Shown one piece after another: positions 50,901 through 63,040 of a DNA stretch of 64,000 bases. This stretch comes from Nymphaea colorata (Eukaryota; Streptophyta; Magnoliopsida; Nymphaeales; Nymphaeaceae): the NCBI RefSeq assembly GCF_008831285.2, contig NC_045144.1, forward strand, positions 7,244,176 through 7,308,175, in the 5' to 3' direction. The notes under the pieces are model-generated. The model ran no database searches. It saw nothing but the letters and a program-made list of their open reading frames with translations, and had not been told where the DNA came from. The stretch's first letter is position 1, and every line of letters starts with the position of its first letter. Both the position numbers and the translations under genes were made by a program.

Positions 50901-53900
50901 CTAAATGAAGACGTGATTCTAATCTAAGAATTTGAGGATGATAACTTCTTTCTTGAGTTGGGCACAGCATCCCATCAACAGATTTTCCAGATCCAAAAGG
51001 CTCCACAGACACGGGATGGCTACATAGGAAAAGGCTATGACCAACTTCATCGTCACCTACCAACTCCAGTGATTTCTTCCTTGATTCAATGTCAATCTCT
51101 CCAGTGGTCAAGGTTTCAGATTCAACCTCAGATATAGTACAACTCTCCCTGTGTTCATGACATGGCGAAGGAGAGTTCCCCCAAACTATGTCATTTTCCC
51201 AATCATACTGCTCTATTGGATCAAAAATAGGGTCAAATGTTGACACATCTGATAAATAGAGATTGCTCGTGGCGGCTTCTTTCATTGGACGAGCAGCAAC
51301 ATAGGAGTCTACGTGGTCTACATCATCCACAGATGATGATAAGCTGGACCTTGAATTAATATCTACGCCTCCATCTCTCAATCTCCCACATTCTCCCATA
51401 GATATATTGCATGGTCGACTGGGAGTTGATCTTTGGCATGAGCCTCTGAGAAAAGCTTCCTCATCCTCTTCAGCAATATCTGTAGTATCCATTAACTTGA
51501 GCAAATCTGTGCAGGGGGGGAAGTAAACAGTCATTTTTTATTTTTTTGATAAACAACTAGTAAAAAACGAGCAAAACACCATCTTGCAACCTTGGATTAC
51601 AACGAATAGAAGCATCGGATGTAAGTCCCAACAGAATGATGAAGTCAGAAAAGATCAAACAGTGACATATTTGCAAATGTTACACCACAATCAGCAGTAA
51701 CTTGAATGTTGCAATAAGCAACATAGGAACCAGCAAAAATCCTAATCCTAATCTTAAAGCCACAAACCAGGAATAAATAAACATTCCTAGATATCATTTG
51801 AAAACAGCAGGTTTTTTTCTTAAAAAAAAAAAAGATATAAGAAATAGTGACAAGTCTTTCATGTTCTAAAACTGTCTTCTAAGCTGACCGCTTTTTGACA
51901 CAAATGATGCATGGGCTCACTAGCAATCTATTTCATAATTTCTTTTGGCAGTAGAACTAGACATGCTCGTATCACAATATTAATCGTATTAATGTCAAGT
52001 CAACAAACTCTAGGGCCAGCTTTAAACATTTGAGCTGGCACAGATTTCCTGTCCACAGCCTGCAGGTGAACCTGACACAACCCTTTCTTGGCCGAGCCTA
52101 TTTGCTGAAGTCATGTTTAAAACTACACCCATATAAGCACATAACAGGACCAGGATTATGCATCTCAGTACATACTTGATAGAACCAAAAAAGAATTATA
52201 GATAAATACAGGACCTAAATAAAGTTATGTGACTTCCCACAAGCATAAGGTCAGTTTGTATATGTTATCATTGCATTTTAGCCAATACCAGATTGGCCTC
52301 AACCCGACCATGTAAGTTTTCAACTAACAAATGAGCTCCTTTCAACTTGCTCAAGAAACAGAGAATAAGAAAAGGGGGAATTTACAAGAGTTTCACCACC
52401 AATTTTGATTATAATCTCATATATAAACTTGCATTAAATTTTGATATAATTATCTAGAGAATGCGACCTTATATATATTCTTAAACTTAAGAAGGAAGTT
52501 ACCTTTGGAAACAGTATATCTAGGATGAACCTTTTTATCTGGCTTCTTGGCCGGTTCGTGAACACCAAAAATTTCTGAGAAACGTAAAATCACCATTCCA
52601 TCTTCTATACATAACACGGGTAAGGAAGGACCACCCTTTTCATGTAACTCTGGCAGGGGGACCTCTTGTTCAGCCTGCATGTTATATGTCACAAGTATGT
52701 GTCAAGACATAAATGCAGGAAGATTTGAATCAGATAAAACTCGAATTGCAGCAGAAAGCCAGATGTTATTTATTATTTTTTACTCAATTCATATATTTCT
52801 AGGTACATCAAAGTCATTCTTCTTCAGTTGATTTACCTTATTCCCGCGGTTAAGAGAAACACACCCAGATTATATTGCATATCTCACATCCAAAGTTTAC
52901 TCGTACATAAACAATCTCCCATTACAGTTAAAAAAGTCAATAACTTGAGTGAACATGAATATTAGGAGCCACACTGAAGCACCAGTCCAAGCGAGAGCAA
53001 CCATACATATCATGCACACTTACATGTACACATAGGAGAAGAAAACCAAACCTAAGTAAATCAGCATAAATACATCTTAGTGAAGCAGTAATATTGCACA
53101 AGAGAAAGGTTCTTGACTAACCTCTTGGGATTCTTCCACATCTCTGTCACCATTTGTAGTTTCAAGAGATTCCACATATGTTGGATCAACATCAGAAGAC
53201 TTTTCTTGTTCCTCTTGAGTTACAGCATAATCACCTGAAGGAAGACTGCTATAAGCCCCAAATCTTTTACAGAATATGGAAAACAAAATGTAGGTATCAC
53301 TGATTTTTTTTTAGGAAATATAAATTCAACTACATTTCTAAGCCCCAAAGAAGACAAAAATGCACACTAAATGAGAGTCCACTGAATCCCAGACTTAAGT
53401 TCTTCCAGTCATATTTAACATTCAAGTAATCGCCGGGATCAAATAACAGAGTTTCCCTTTACAGGACCACATATACCAAAACAGAAAGACAAAACCATAA
53501 ACAAAGAAAAACCTGCGGGAAGATCAGGTTGATCAGCTGGACCATTTTCAACCACTGCAACATCTCTGTCATCATCCTCTTCATCATCGTAATTTTCTTC
53601 GTCAAATACAGAAGCTTTTTGGTGTAATGAAGCTAATGAAACCGCAGCAGAAAAGTATTCTTTCTTTGGAAGCAAAAAGTCTTCTTCTGATGGAGCCTGC
53701 ACCTCTGGCCCTTCATACTGCTCTTCAATGTCTTCGTAATCAACTGCATCCTCTGCCTTCTGGTCATAGTCTACAAGTAAATAAAGCTAAAACATAAAAA
53801 AAAAAACACACCCAACAGACAAACCACATAATGCAAAGTAATGACAAGACCTCAAGAAATTAAGAGAGACAAGAATGTGACGTAATCACGGCAAATGAAG

Positions 53901-56900
53901 CGATGCAAAATGAGATAAAATAATCCCTTTTTAAAAGGACATCAAACCAAAGAAGAAAACAACGGAAATAGAAAATCGTACAAGAACTTTTCAAAAGGTA
54001 GCCTCATGCCAGATCAAACTATAGCACTGCAAATTCGAAAGAAAATATCAAAAACAGAATTGAGAAACATTTGACAATAAAGTATTTGTAAAATAAATGA
54101 TTGAATTGTGAGGTCAAAGCTATGCTTCAGCAGCTCTCAAGCACTCCCTAGCTCAACCGAAGAATCAGCATTCAATATCAGGTCCAAGCTTGACAGAAAA
54201 TGAGGTGACGTCAAGCTCAAACAATGAATTTGGGGAAACAGGCATCTTTCAAAGTTCTGCTATTACACAAGCACATTACAGTGGAGAGTCGATTTAGAGA
54301 TGACAACTGCATATTGTTTGAGGACCTGCTTTAGAAGGGAAATTCAGCAGACTTGTTTTAATTGAATTTCAGTACATGATAGATCGTTCCTGGATTTTTC
54401 AGAACCAATGGTTCTCTGGAAGAGTAAAGTCAAGAAAAAGCATTCAAAATGTTCTTCCAAATAAGAAGAACAAGCATACAATCATCTATTCTTATGTATG
54501 TAAATGTTTTTATGCTCAAGTCAATTTGTCAATCATGTTGATGCTTACATTAATTAAGAAAATAACCAAATTTCATAACTTCTAATCAGAGAACGTGGAT
54601 TACACTAGCAGTCTTTTGGGGCTTATAATTAAGAAAATAACATAATTTCATAATTTTTAATCAGAAAGTTTGTGGATTACACTAGCATTGTTTGGAAAGA
54701 AAACTTAGGATTGGTGGCAGTACTACATGCCACGGTAAATTGGCTCTTTCTCTCTCAGTTCTAAACTACTTCCACACCTCTGTCTCCTACAACTGCAGTC
54801 ACTCCTTGCTTCGGACTTTATATGAGCCACAAAACACCATTTCTTGTTTGTGCTCCACATCACTGCTTGACCCTTCTTCCTAATTTGCAATCTCGGTTTA
54901 ATCCGTTTAACTGGGTGTCTGGGCCTAGTATCATGTTCACTCTATTTAGGAAAATAGTAAACGTTCACTCTGCCACTGGCAATAACATGAACGTTAGACA
55001 TACAGAGTAATTCGAAAGGCATGGGTGCAGATAGCTAATATGTACGTCAATATGTACAAAAAAGACGTGTTTTCTCTGCGTGTGTGTGTGAGAGAGAGAA
55101 AGAAGAAGGGTTAAACAAATAATCAACATTCACAAACAATAACAACAGCTAGTCAAAGTATTCAATCAATACAAGTAGCATAATTAGTGCATTAAATTGC
55201 AAACAAGAACTTTATTATTTACATTTCACAACCAGACCGAATTTTCAAAGTAAAATAATGAGCAACCGGGAACCAGATAGCAAAAGACGTCTGCACTACT
55301 AACTTGTGTTAACAAACTAACGAAGAAGACCAAAATGGCTTAAAGGTTTTCAATCTGACCAAGTCCAATTCTGGACAAAAATAAATATGGGCATTTTTTA
55401 CCTTGCACAGAACCTCTCACTGTGAACATCACCACATCTGTGGTGCCACTGAAATCAGAACTTCCATATTACATAGTTCATCGAAATTATGCAGACAAAA
55501 AAGGACATTAACAGTAACATGAATGCTATAAGGCTGCATAAAGAAATATAATGGAACCAAGAAACACAATTTTTATCAAATCATATGCATGTAAGTCCTA
55601 ACGCGATAATAAATCAGACCTTGATCAGAAGCTGCAGAGGGTGACCTTGTTCTGACTGACAGCTGCAAAGGAATTAATCATTAGTGCTGCATGTCAATAA
55701 ATATGATGCACACACCACTGATATCAATATCATCACCCTGTATCAGCCAATATGCATTGTATTCACCCCACCTCCCCATCAAACAAGATAGGCTGATGTT
55801 GATCTTGATAAATTTCCTGTTTTTTTATTTTTAAATCAGCTTCTAGCTATTGAAGTACATAAAGTAGAAAATATTTTCTCCAATAATCTAATTCATATTA
55901 GCTCATACAGCCCAATTCACCGCATTGGCCAGCCAAACGCGATGACTATGATATTGATACTGAAAACATGGCAATATGGCACACAGTGGAGCGTGGATAT
56001 ACTTATAAGTTACAAATGCACAACACATGCCCATCAATAAAATTTATGCATGCATGTGTGCTCCTATATTTTGCACGTGTTACTGTATCTAAACTAAAAG
56101 CACCATAAAAGTTAAAACCTTGTGTCTTACATCAATCTCAGTAAGTGATGGCCCCAGTTTGTCAGCCAATGCTGAAAGGTGCTCCTTTGCATCCTGAAAC
56201 ACATAAAGGTCCATCTCAAATGATTGCTAATTTCACCATTGGGGAACAGTATGACATAATTGCAGCCTTGCAGAGGAATGATTCTCAAAAATTCAGCTGA
56301 CAAAGTTTGGTTAAGATGTTTACAAAATCTAGGATGCCAGTCACTACTTTTCCTGAAGAAAAGAATCAAGTGCCATAATCTAGTCAGTCTATCCACAATG
56401 AAGTTTTTTGAGGTTGCTAGAAATATGAACAAAAAAAAATTTAACTGCTTGCAACGCGCTGCTTGGACATTATGCTTCAAATAATTAAGGATATGGTTTG
56501 ATTTTACACTATTAAAACACAAAAAGGGAAAAAAAACGCAGAATATTATAGCAGAAAGTTTCCCAAAAATAGTGTGAAAAGGAGGCTCAGCTCCACAATC
56601 AGCAAATAGACTCCTAAGGCTGATGAACATGCTTTGTTAGCCTTATCCATGAGATATCACCATCCCGATACTTCCGCGAGCTCATAACACACTAGAAATT
56701 GAACATTATGAAAATCAACAGTGCAATCAGAAATTTTTTCCTCAAAATGCTTCAGATAAAAGAACCACCAATTTGAAAGTATCCACTCACAGTAAATTCT
56801 ATCTATTACAGACATTTAGTAGTACAAAGGTCGAGCTAAAGTTGGGCAGAAGGCCACCTTAAATAGAAGTTGACAAATAGTAAGAATACATGCTGAATTA

Positions 56901-59900
56901 AACTATACTTGTTAATATAAAGGCAATATTTCATGTGCTGCAGTCTCCTCTTGGGCACGTGAAAAAAGTGGAAAGCAAGTAAAACGTTTACTAAAGATCC
57001 TATTAACTGTTCATAGGCATAAAAATTGAACAGAACTCAGAAGTTTAAACATGATGAAAATTGCATGCTTGAGCTTTAACAAGATTAACTGAAAATATGT
57101 GAACACTTTCTTGTACTAAATTTTTCCAAGGTAGAGGAATGCAACAGAGAAGACTATGAGGAAAGACAATAGAACATGCAAATCTTGAAAACTAAGCTTA
57201 AACATTACAGAAGATGGACACTACTCATGCATTAACAAGATTTACTGCATTTTAATGATGCAAGCCTTTTCTTTAATTGAAACTTTTGACGAGTAAGATC
57301 ACCAGGTCACGCCCAACAGATAAGAAGCTAGTACCTATATTGCATGGACACTTCAAAAAATATGAAATGTCGACGTCCAGCCGTGTCCGATACCAACACC
57401 GACACTCGTCGACACTTCTGAGACACTCCATTTTTGAGCTATGATAATGTCCAGCAGCCATGTCACTTTCTTCCCTCTTCTTTTTCCTTTTTCCCCCTTC
57501 TCTCACTTCCCCTTTTTTACCTTCTCATTTTCCCCCTTCTTTTTTGTTAAGTCACACTCCACTCTCTCCCTCTAACTCTCTCTCTACATCTCCCCTGTCT
57601 TTCCTTTTAGAGGAAGACAGGGGGTCTGTTGCCCTTTTAAGAAGGACAACATGAGGTCTGTTCTCTCTCTGACCCCCTTGTCATCCCTTAACAAGGATGA
57701 TAGGGGTGTCTCATCCTCCAGAAAAAGATAAGTGGGTCACTTTTAAAAACAAGTACAGAACATGTTATTTATTTAATTAAACTGATGTAATCCTAACATA
57801 AAAAAATTTACAAATGTAAAGCTAATTAATTAAGTATATAACAGATTTTAGATTAGTATTTTGTTATTTTTGACTTGTAAAATTTGTTATTTCTCTACAA
57901 AGTATTATATATATATGTTTGTGTGTGTGTCCTAGGTGTCTAAATTTTTAAGGCTTACCATGTCCGACACCGAAGCCTGTGTCCGTGTCCATTTTACATA
58001 AAGAGATACTGTAGGGTCGTCATAAGACACACCAAAATAATGCTATTCATTACACTTTGATTTTGTGCTCAAAGGAAAAATATTATGAATTAATTATGAA
58101 GGTCAGTTTTACACATCCAAAGGGTAATCGATAATTAATAGTAACTCTGTGACATTAAGATTTCAGATTTGAGTTGGATCATCACCCCAAAACCAGGACC
58201 TTGTGATAGACTTGGAAATATTCTCAACCAACCATTAATCAGACAATTTCACATTTGAATGCAAGTATCTTGTGCAAATTTTTTATCCATGATCCCTTTT
58301 TATTTTAACAACAAGATGAAAGCTGATAGTTCACACAACGAGACCCCAGTTTTCCACTCATGATGAGCTAGATTGAACTGATATTTTCCAGTATTATCTC
58401 AAAGCAAACCAACAATTGCAACGTCCATGTTCTAGAATTAGTATTGGCAGCAGTCTTATCTTCCAAACAATGACCATGCAATTTCAATGGCCTTAAGAAC
58501 TACAAGCATGGAAACCTAAGCTACAAGGCAATTGACAAATAGCAGAAGTACTGTAAAAGTACTTCATATTGTTCTTGTAGCACTAATCATTCCATCCAGC
58601 TTTAGCAAAACTTCTAGCATATGCACAGGTAGATGAAAATATAAGATAAAGTTATTTACTTCATCAAGGTAGTCCACATCAAGATCACCGGAACCATCAA
58701 CATTTCCAAACATAAACCCCAGGAGTCGGTTCCCTCCATTGCCTTCTTCATATTCATCATCATCATCATCTGCAAAAGACAGAATTGATAGATTAATAAG
58801 CTGATTATCTGAACATCTAGTTAAAATAAATGTAAGTAGCAGGCAAAAGCTGAAAGAATACTTTATAATGCTAAATAATGAAAAAAAATAAATGCTATTT
58901 TAAAAGTAAATATGAAAGCTTCTCCCTATCAACTTTCCAATGCTATTAAAAAGCTTAGACTGCTGTCTAGCAATCAAGAAGTGGACACCTTATGCAGAAC
59001 AACAACACTCCGTTGACAGTTGACACTGAGAAAACCTTAAGCAGAACAAGGAAAAGATTCTGTGCCCACTGTAAAGCAGGTCAATAGACATTATATACCA
59101 TACCTAGGTGCCAATACGATTAAGTGGGAGCAATTTGAAACTTCAGATCCATAACTTTATCAATACACTTGCAAAGTGATATTATTAGATAATGGGAGAT
59201 TGAAAAGTTGGCCATCAATGACTAGGGTTCATAGTTTGTCAGATCACTGACAAGTCTAAATCAATGAAACTTGTACATGCTAGGATCCTACAAGATGCCT
59301 GAAACTGATTGCATGATTTCAAAAGTTGGCAAAGCCTAACAGAACATAAATTCATTTTTTCCTTTTTCCTTCATTTCTGGTGAAATTTGGAGCAATAGCT
59401 CCAGATTTCCAGCACAAGTCAACTGAAATCTTAATATCAAACTATCCAAGTGTTATCAGATCCTTGAACCAGGACCTTTTTAGCCCAACACTATAGCTCT
59501 CAAGCAATCTTCACAGAGGTGTTTAATGGGTCAACTAACCCTATTTCAGGTCAAATACATCAAAGAGTGCTCAAAAGAAGAGGGCCATACACAGGCTTAG
59601 AAATAGACCTGGACCTGTATCCACTTTGAGCATTTCACATCTGTAACATCTTGAAACCATTACAAAAGTAGTAAGGGTAGTTCGCCAACACTTTTTTCAC
59701 CAATTTCTCAGGAGAGTTTTCCTGGGGAGTTCCTTGAATTTTTTTTTTCTTGAGACAAATCTCATGAAATTTTCAGAAAGTGTAGAAAAGTACAAAACAC
59801 ATAATTCAAAAGCAAGTGCAGTAATATGTGTTTTGGTATTTATGCTACAGAAAACTAAAAAACATTAGAAATGCTTCTAAACCATAAAACAGATAAGCAA

Positions 59901-61775
59901 TGAGAAAAATGTATAATTAATATCCGTACAAACAATTACAGAACATGTTAATATGTACATGATACATTCACGGTATTTTTGAATTTATAGAAAAAAAAAT
60001 TGAATATCACTAGGAAGCTTCAAATGGTTGAAATTATTATGATATTTTAAATAGCCCAGACATTGATAACTACGGCCACCTAAGTTGACAAAATCAAAAG
60101 TTGGATATACAAGTGGTTCAAAACCCAAAAACAAAAAGGCTATCGGGACTAGTCAGTCTGACTTAATCCGTATCAACTCGCTATAAATAATATACAAATG
60201 TAGAAACATATACAAAGAACACATATGTACATTTATAAGTCAAGGATATATACATTTATAGGTCAATTGACTAACTGGTCGCTGGGCTGAAAGCCTGAAA
60301 CACAAATGGTCGATAACCGACTAGTTTGACTAGCTAGTAAGACTATCAGCCAACTAGTTGGTCCATGTCTGAATCAAGTTCAGACTAAACTGACTAGTTC
60401 CATCATCTCATGTTTGCAACATCAACTCATATATAACATAATGATTAAATGGCTTGACCTTTGCAAGGTCAGAATTGTTCAGGAACAAGGTAGTGTTATG
60501 GATACCTCTTGTGCGCAGAAGGTTATGCAATATGATACTTCAACCTAGAATGCAGTGTAAGCATAAGATCCCTATTTTTCCTAAGTATTGCAGTTTGTGG
60601 GTCTCACCTAGGGCACTTTAAGAAGCACGCTTGTTTCTCTGCCAGAAGAATGTCAAGTTACACCCTTCTGACTTGTCTAATTAGACCATCTACCAGGTCA
60701 ACCCAGTATAGAGACTCAGTTTATTATCCAAAACTTAGAGAACTTCACTTCAAACTTGTTTGGCTCACAATGCCAACTCATTTGACTCGCCCAAAACTCG
60801 TTTAACTTGCCCAAAATTTGGTGATAGATGCTAGTTTGACTTCACTGATTGGGTACAAATTGAATTGTGTGATAAAATATTAAGCCCTTGAGTAGTCACC
60901 AGTCTATAGTTTTGGTTGCATTGAGTGCCCGCGGATGCTTATTAAAACTAAAACACTGTTTGTGCAATAACTCATGCATGCAAAAGATTCAAAGATGACA
61001 AAGACAATTAATCACTATCATATATATGCACATGCACTTTTTTTGTTTACATTGTTTTCTTATTTGTAAGTTGTGAGTTGTTATAAGTTATAGATGCATC
61101 TGGTTGTTGTGTAGAAATCGTACATGTTGGTCTTGAGTCTCTTGACTTGATCCTAAGCTTGACAGAGCTTGGTCAAGGTAGGAGTCACCACAAGAGAACT
61201 TTTCCTTTCTCACTCTAAAGAGGAATGTTTTAGGTGCTAAAAGTCTGGTGCAGCTGGAAACTTGATGAAGATACCCAATTAGCAAGCATTTATTTAAGAT
61301 GAGGTAGTTTTAATGTTTTATGTGCTAAAAGTCTGGTGCAGCTGGAAACTTGATGAAGATACCCAATTAGCAAGCATTTACTTAAGAAGCATTTACTTAA
61401 GATGAGATAGTTTTACTTTAATTTATTGTTGTAAAATAGATGTAAACTTCGATTTTATTAATTCAGTAAAGTAATATTTGATTTGTTCAATTGTGACGAG
61501 CCTAAGTGTTCTTTACACAGAACACTAAGTCACATGGGTACTTTAGTAAGGTCCATGTACCCATGTCGCCAAACCTGCATCGTCCTAGCGATGCCTAAAC
61601 TGGGTAGTTCTTAGCTCGAAGTTGATACAAACTACTTAATTTTACTTAATTTATTTTTTTAACTTAGTTTTCATTTTGTTTTTTAGAGTTATTGTTTATT
61701 CACATATAATGTGTTTAGTTATTTCATTTGTTTATTTAAATGTTACTTTCATTTTGATTTTTTGTGCTATTTTGC

Positions 61776-61821
<46 letters not shown>

Positions 61822-62358
61822 ATTTTTTTATCCTATTGTCCTTGTATCCGCATTTTCTAAAGTTTCTGAATCGGTACCCATACCGAATTGTACCCATACC
61901 CATAAGACTTAGACTGTACAAGATACAAGAAAAATGGGATTGCCTGAAAATTTTAGGGTTGTTGAACAACATACAGTCAATTAATATGACAACCTCAATC
62001 CTCTACCACAGTAGTTAAACAAGCACCAGGAACATGCTGAAATGTATTCATTTAAAAGATCCCCCAGAATGGTCTTCTAAAAAAAAGGGAAAGAAAAATT
62101 CCATAACAACAAAAATTAATGCATCAAATCACTATGATCTTTCTTCAAGGCATCTTTATACTGCTGGAATGTTGCTGAAAAGTAGAGTATTCTTATGAAA
62201 GATTGCAGACCAATTATACATGTTATGCATAAAAATGCACATTAGGATGAATAAATTATGAGCATCGACACCTCCTAAATTGCAAAATATTAAGAGCAAC
62301 ACAGGAGAAAACTCTAACCTTCATCATGTGCATCTTGAGAAGCATCAGCCGGATGCAT
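35927..62358 (-). CDS. TAF1: TAF1, TFIID subunit 1 / histone acetyltransferase (complete CDS)
   Basis: TAF1 is the largest TFIID subunit. It scaffolds TBP and other TAFs at promoters in the nucleus, and plant members (HAF/HAC13 type) have histone acetyltransferase activity. Coding exons (minus strand, 5' to 3'): 62319-62358, 58660-58769, 56131-56193, 55620-55662, 53513-53770, 53122-53234, 52503-52674, 50414-51506, 49161-49363, 48634-48871, 48089-48425, 46685-46894, 46442-46534, 46084-46290, 45518-45724, 40547-41033, 39518-39720, 39239-39334, 38523-38591, 37429-38442, 35927-36289. They total 5619 nt, 1872 aa, close to the roughly 1900 aa of Arabidopsis TAF1, and all phases agree. I chose the ATG at 62356-62358 because MHPADASQDAHDED resembles known plant TAF1 starts. 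The frame also stays open upstream through a further 78 nt in the window. Two introns (49160-48872 and 46083-45725) have GC donors. Confidence 0.96.
37429..39720 (-). other. TAF1: TAF1 exons 18-21: zinc knuckle and Lys/Glu-rich region
   Basis: Residues about 1292-1752. A zinc knuckle, CGACGQLGHMRTNKNC (C-x2-C-x4-H-x6-C), is split between exon 20 (38523-38591) and exon 21 (37429-38442). Exon 21 continues with a variable Ser/Lys region, then long charged probable coiled-coil stretches (RSWEREERLRKEELEREEAR) and basic clusters (KLKKKKKKLPQ, AAKRRPLPEVG, TKRRRGGE). The basic clusters could serve nuclear localisation. The homology-supported acceptor for exon 21 (CAG at 38443-38445) has a poor pyrimidine tract, while a stronger AG lies 41 nt upstream. 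Confidence 0.9.
41540..41900. mobile_element. Possible LTR-type relic in TAF1 intron 16
   Basis: Contains GGGATCCCACATGCAAAGAT, AAGAAGTGGTGCATTGTAAC, GGGATTTATAAACTTTACTG and TGCCACTAACAATTGGCTTG. These resemble the promoter part of plant LTR elements (…CCCACAT…TTTATAA…CCACTAACAATTGG…). No internal coding region or paired terminal repeat was found. Confidence 0.3.
42757..43130. repeat. Tandem duplication, unit about 190 bp, TAF1 intron 16
   Basis: Two copies (about 42757-42946 and 42947-43130) share GTTATGCATATTT, CTTCCTCATTCTTC, GCATATAACTTGCATTAG, TTTACATATGCATGTAT and GTTCTTATTGATGAG, then TGTAC. The copies are moderately diverged. Confidence 0.8.
44890..45164. repeat. Large interrupted (GAA)n/(TTC)n array, TAF1 intron 16
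   Basis: About 275 bp of almost pure GAA triplets on the plus strand (TTC in the transcript), interrupted by AAAGAGCAAGAGTGGGG-type spacers that recur at about 44972, 45033 and 45087. A further copy follows at about 45174. The longest pure runs are about 60-65 bp. The poly-Lys, poly-Arg, poly-Phe and poly-Ser open frames here are artefacts of the triplet. Confidence 0.95.
46414..46440. repeat. (GA)n microsatellite touching the TAF1 exon 14 donor
   Basis: About 13 GA units end one base before the exon boundary. On the transcript strand the intron begins GTCTCTCTCTC. Confidence 0.9.
47130..47896. mobile_element. TIR element, family TCACAAAA, copy C, in TAF1 intron 12
   Basis: The left end GTCACAAAAGACG and the reverse complement of the right end, GTCACAAAAAACGG, match. 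The left 35 bp closely resemble the right terminus of copy A (GACGAGTATAATACGG here, TACGAGTATTATACGG there). It contains an internal ~115 bp duplication (about 47545-47600 and 47632-47700 share TTTTTGCCATT, AAGGAGCGT and ACAAATATTACA). It is larger than copies A and B. No transposase frame. Confidence 0.6.
47900..48000. repeat. Short tandem duplication, unit about 54 bp
   Basis: AAACATAGAATTAGCACA(G/A)TG ... GAAAGCTCACAA occurs twice in tandem just right of TIR copy C. TATTTTAAGTACTT lies in it and also left of the element at 47103. Confidence 0.7.
48634..49363 (-). other. TAF1: TAF1 exons 10-11: ubiquitin-like domain
   Basis: Residues about 631-777. After KDIANFHRPKALWFPHDNEV comes a ubiquitin-like fold running from GPMKIILKSMGGKGCKLHV through VKIFYSGKELEDDKTLAQQN to SVLHLVRTKIHLWP, about residues 661-735. 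It is a plant-specific feature of TAF1, inserted within the conserved core. The intron splitting it (48872-49160) begins GC: the only frame-keeping junction is CTAG|GCTAGT, giving KKL-D-FKS. Confidence 0.9.
50414..51506 (-). other. TAF1: TAF1 exon 9: large exon leading into the catalytic core
   Basis: 1093 nt, residues about 267-630. It begins LLKLMDTTDIAEEDEEAFLR, has a variable acidic middle, then DWENDIVWGNSPS, SYHPQILRLESRL, SWLDNIFWEP and KPKLILDLQDDQMLFEVFDN. It ends HSVPALKLQTMKTKLSN. The last 150 residues start the conserved TAF1 acetyltransferase region (DUF3591). The donor is AA|GTAAG at 50413. Confidence 0.93.
52503..55662 (-). other. TAF1: TAF1 exons 5-8: acidic N-terminal region
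   Basis: Residues about 72-266. Exon 5 is only 43 nt (LSVRTRSPSAASDQ). Exon 6 is acidic (AEDAVDYEDIEEQYEGPEVQ, KKEYFSAAVSLASL, NYDDEEDDDRDV). Exon 7 is poorly conserved. Exon 8 has the conserved LPVLCIEDGMVILRFSEIFG and VHEP. The order matches plant TAF1. Introns are ordinary, with GT-AG borders. Confidence 0.9.
56131..58769 (-). other. TAF1: TAF1 exons 3-4: N-terminal TBP-binding-like region
   Basis: Residues about 14-71. Exon 3 encodes GGNRLLGFMFGNVDGSGDL and DVDYLDE. Exon 4 encodes DAKEHLSALADKLGPSLTEI. This is the conserved N-terminal block of plant TAF1 corresponding to the TAF1 N-terminal TBP-binding family. Intron 3 (56194-58659) is about 2.5 kb and contains a GTGTC-rich repeat element. 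Confidence 0.9.
57360..57992. mobile_element. GTGTC/GACAC-rich repeat element in TAF1 intron 3
   Basis: The left end has CCGTGTCCGATACCAACACC, then GACACTCG. The right end has ATGTCCGACACCGAAGCCTG and TGTCCGTGTCC. Pyrimidine-rich stretches (57455-57600) lie within. Words such as CTTTTAAGAAGGACAAC resemble the element at 1800-2240 in DEK1. The class is not assigned. Confidence 0.4.
61224..61419. repeat. 88 bp tandem duplication, nearly identical copies
   Basis: AATGTTTTA(G/T)GTGCTAAAAG, then TCTGGTGCAGCTGGAAACTT and GATGAAGATACCCAATTAGC, occurs from 61224 and from 61312. Copy 2 has a further 16 bp internal duplication (AAGCATTTACTTAAG). The near identity suggests a recent event. Confidence 0.92.
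61779..61819. repeat. (TA)n microsatellite, TAF1 intron 2
   Basis: A perfect TA run of about 40 bp. Confidence 0.95.
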
Positions 62359-62388
62359 ATTGGTAAGGAGTCTCTTATGTTGATATTT
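62319..62388 (-). other. TAF1: TAF1 exon 2 with the start codon
   Basis: The acceptor is CAG at 62389-62391. There are 30 nt before the ATG, and those 30 nt are open in the same frame (KYQHKRLLTN), so a longer N-terminus starting outside the window cannot be excluded. The exon ends GAAG, completing an Asp codon with exon 3. The next residues are an Asp/Glu run (DDDDEYEEG) typical of plant TAF1. Confidence 0.75.
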
Positions 62389-63018
62389 CTGCACAAGAAT
62401 TTACTGTGAGATTCATGAGTTCTAGTATTTGCTTCAAACTCTGGAAGCAAAAGACCTAGGAGAACCAAATGCACCTGATTATGTCAAAATCCATCATTAA
62501 TGTTAAAATTATGAATGAAAAAGTAGATGTAGACACATACAGAGCAATAATTTGCATTAAAAAAAAAATCAAGGAAGAAAGAAAAAGCAATAGTCCATAA
62601 AAACCACAAATTATATGCATGATCAAACGTGAAGAAAAAGTTTAAGGTGACATTCATATGCATTTAACAGGTCTACGACAAAAACTTGAAATTTAAAAAA
62701 ACATGAAAAATCTAGAAAATGAGCAGATTAATATTCTCAATAAGAATAAAGAAAAATAGAGACAAGGGGGAGGATGAGAAGAGATTAAAGAAGGAAGATA
62801 AAGACAGGTGTGGCAGAAACAAGAAAAGAGAGCTGGGATGATGGAGACAAGGAGGAGGGAAAAAGAAAGGGAGGTGGAAAAGGAAAATAAGAAGAAACAG
62901 GAAAGAAAACTGAGGAAAAGAAAATAATAGATGAAAGATAAGAGAAAATGGCGAAGAAGGCAAGCAGTTTGAGAGAAGGAAGCTGCTTACTGCAGCTGCT
63001 TCTTCATAGGCTGGCTAA

Positions 63019-63040
63019 GAGAGAGAGAGAGAGAGAGAGA
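63019..63040. repeat. (GA)n microsatellite, TAF1 intron 1
   Basis: A short GA run. The rest of 62389-63952 is a purine-rich intron with no recognised gene. Confidence 0.85.

Larger units (their letters stand above)
58770..62318. other. TAF1: TAF1 intron 2 (3.5 kb), no extra gene seen
   Basis: AT-rich, with no coding frame of recognisable product. It holds a tandem duplication (61224-61419), a (TA)n tract (61779-61818) and a hairpin-prone segment near 61500-61580 (CATGGGTAC ... GTACCCATG). Confidence 0.6.
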
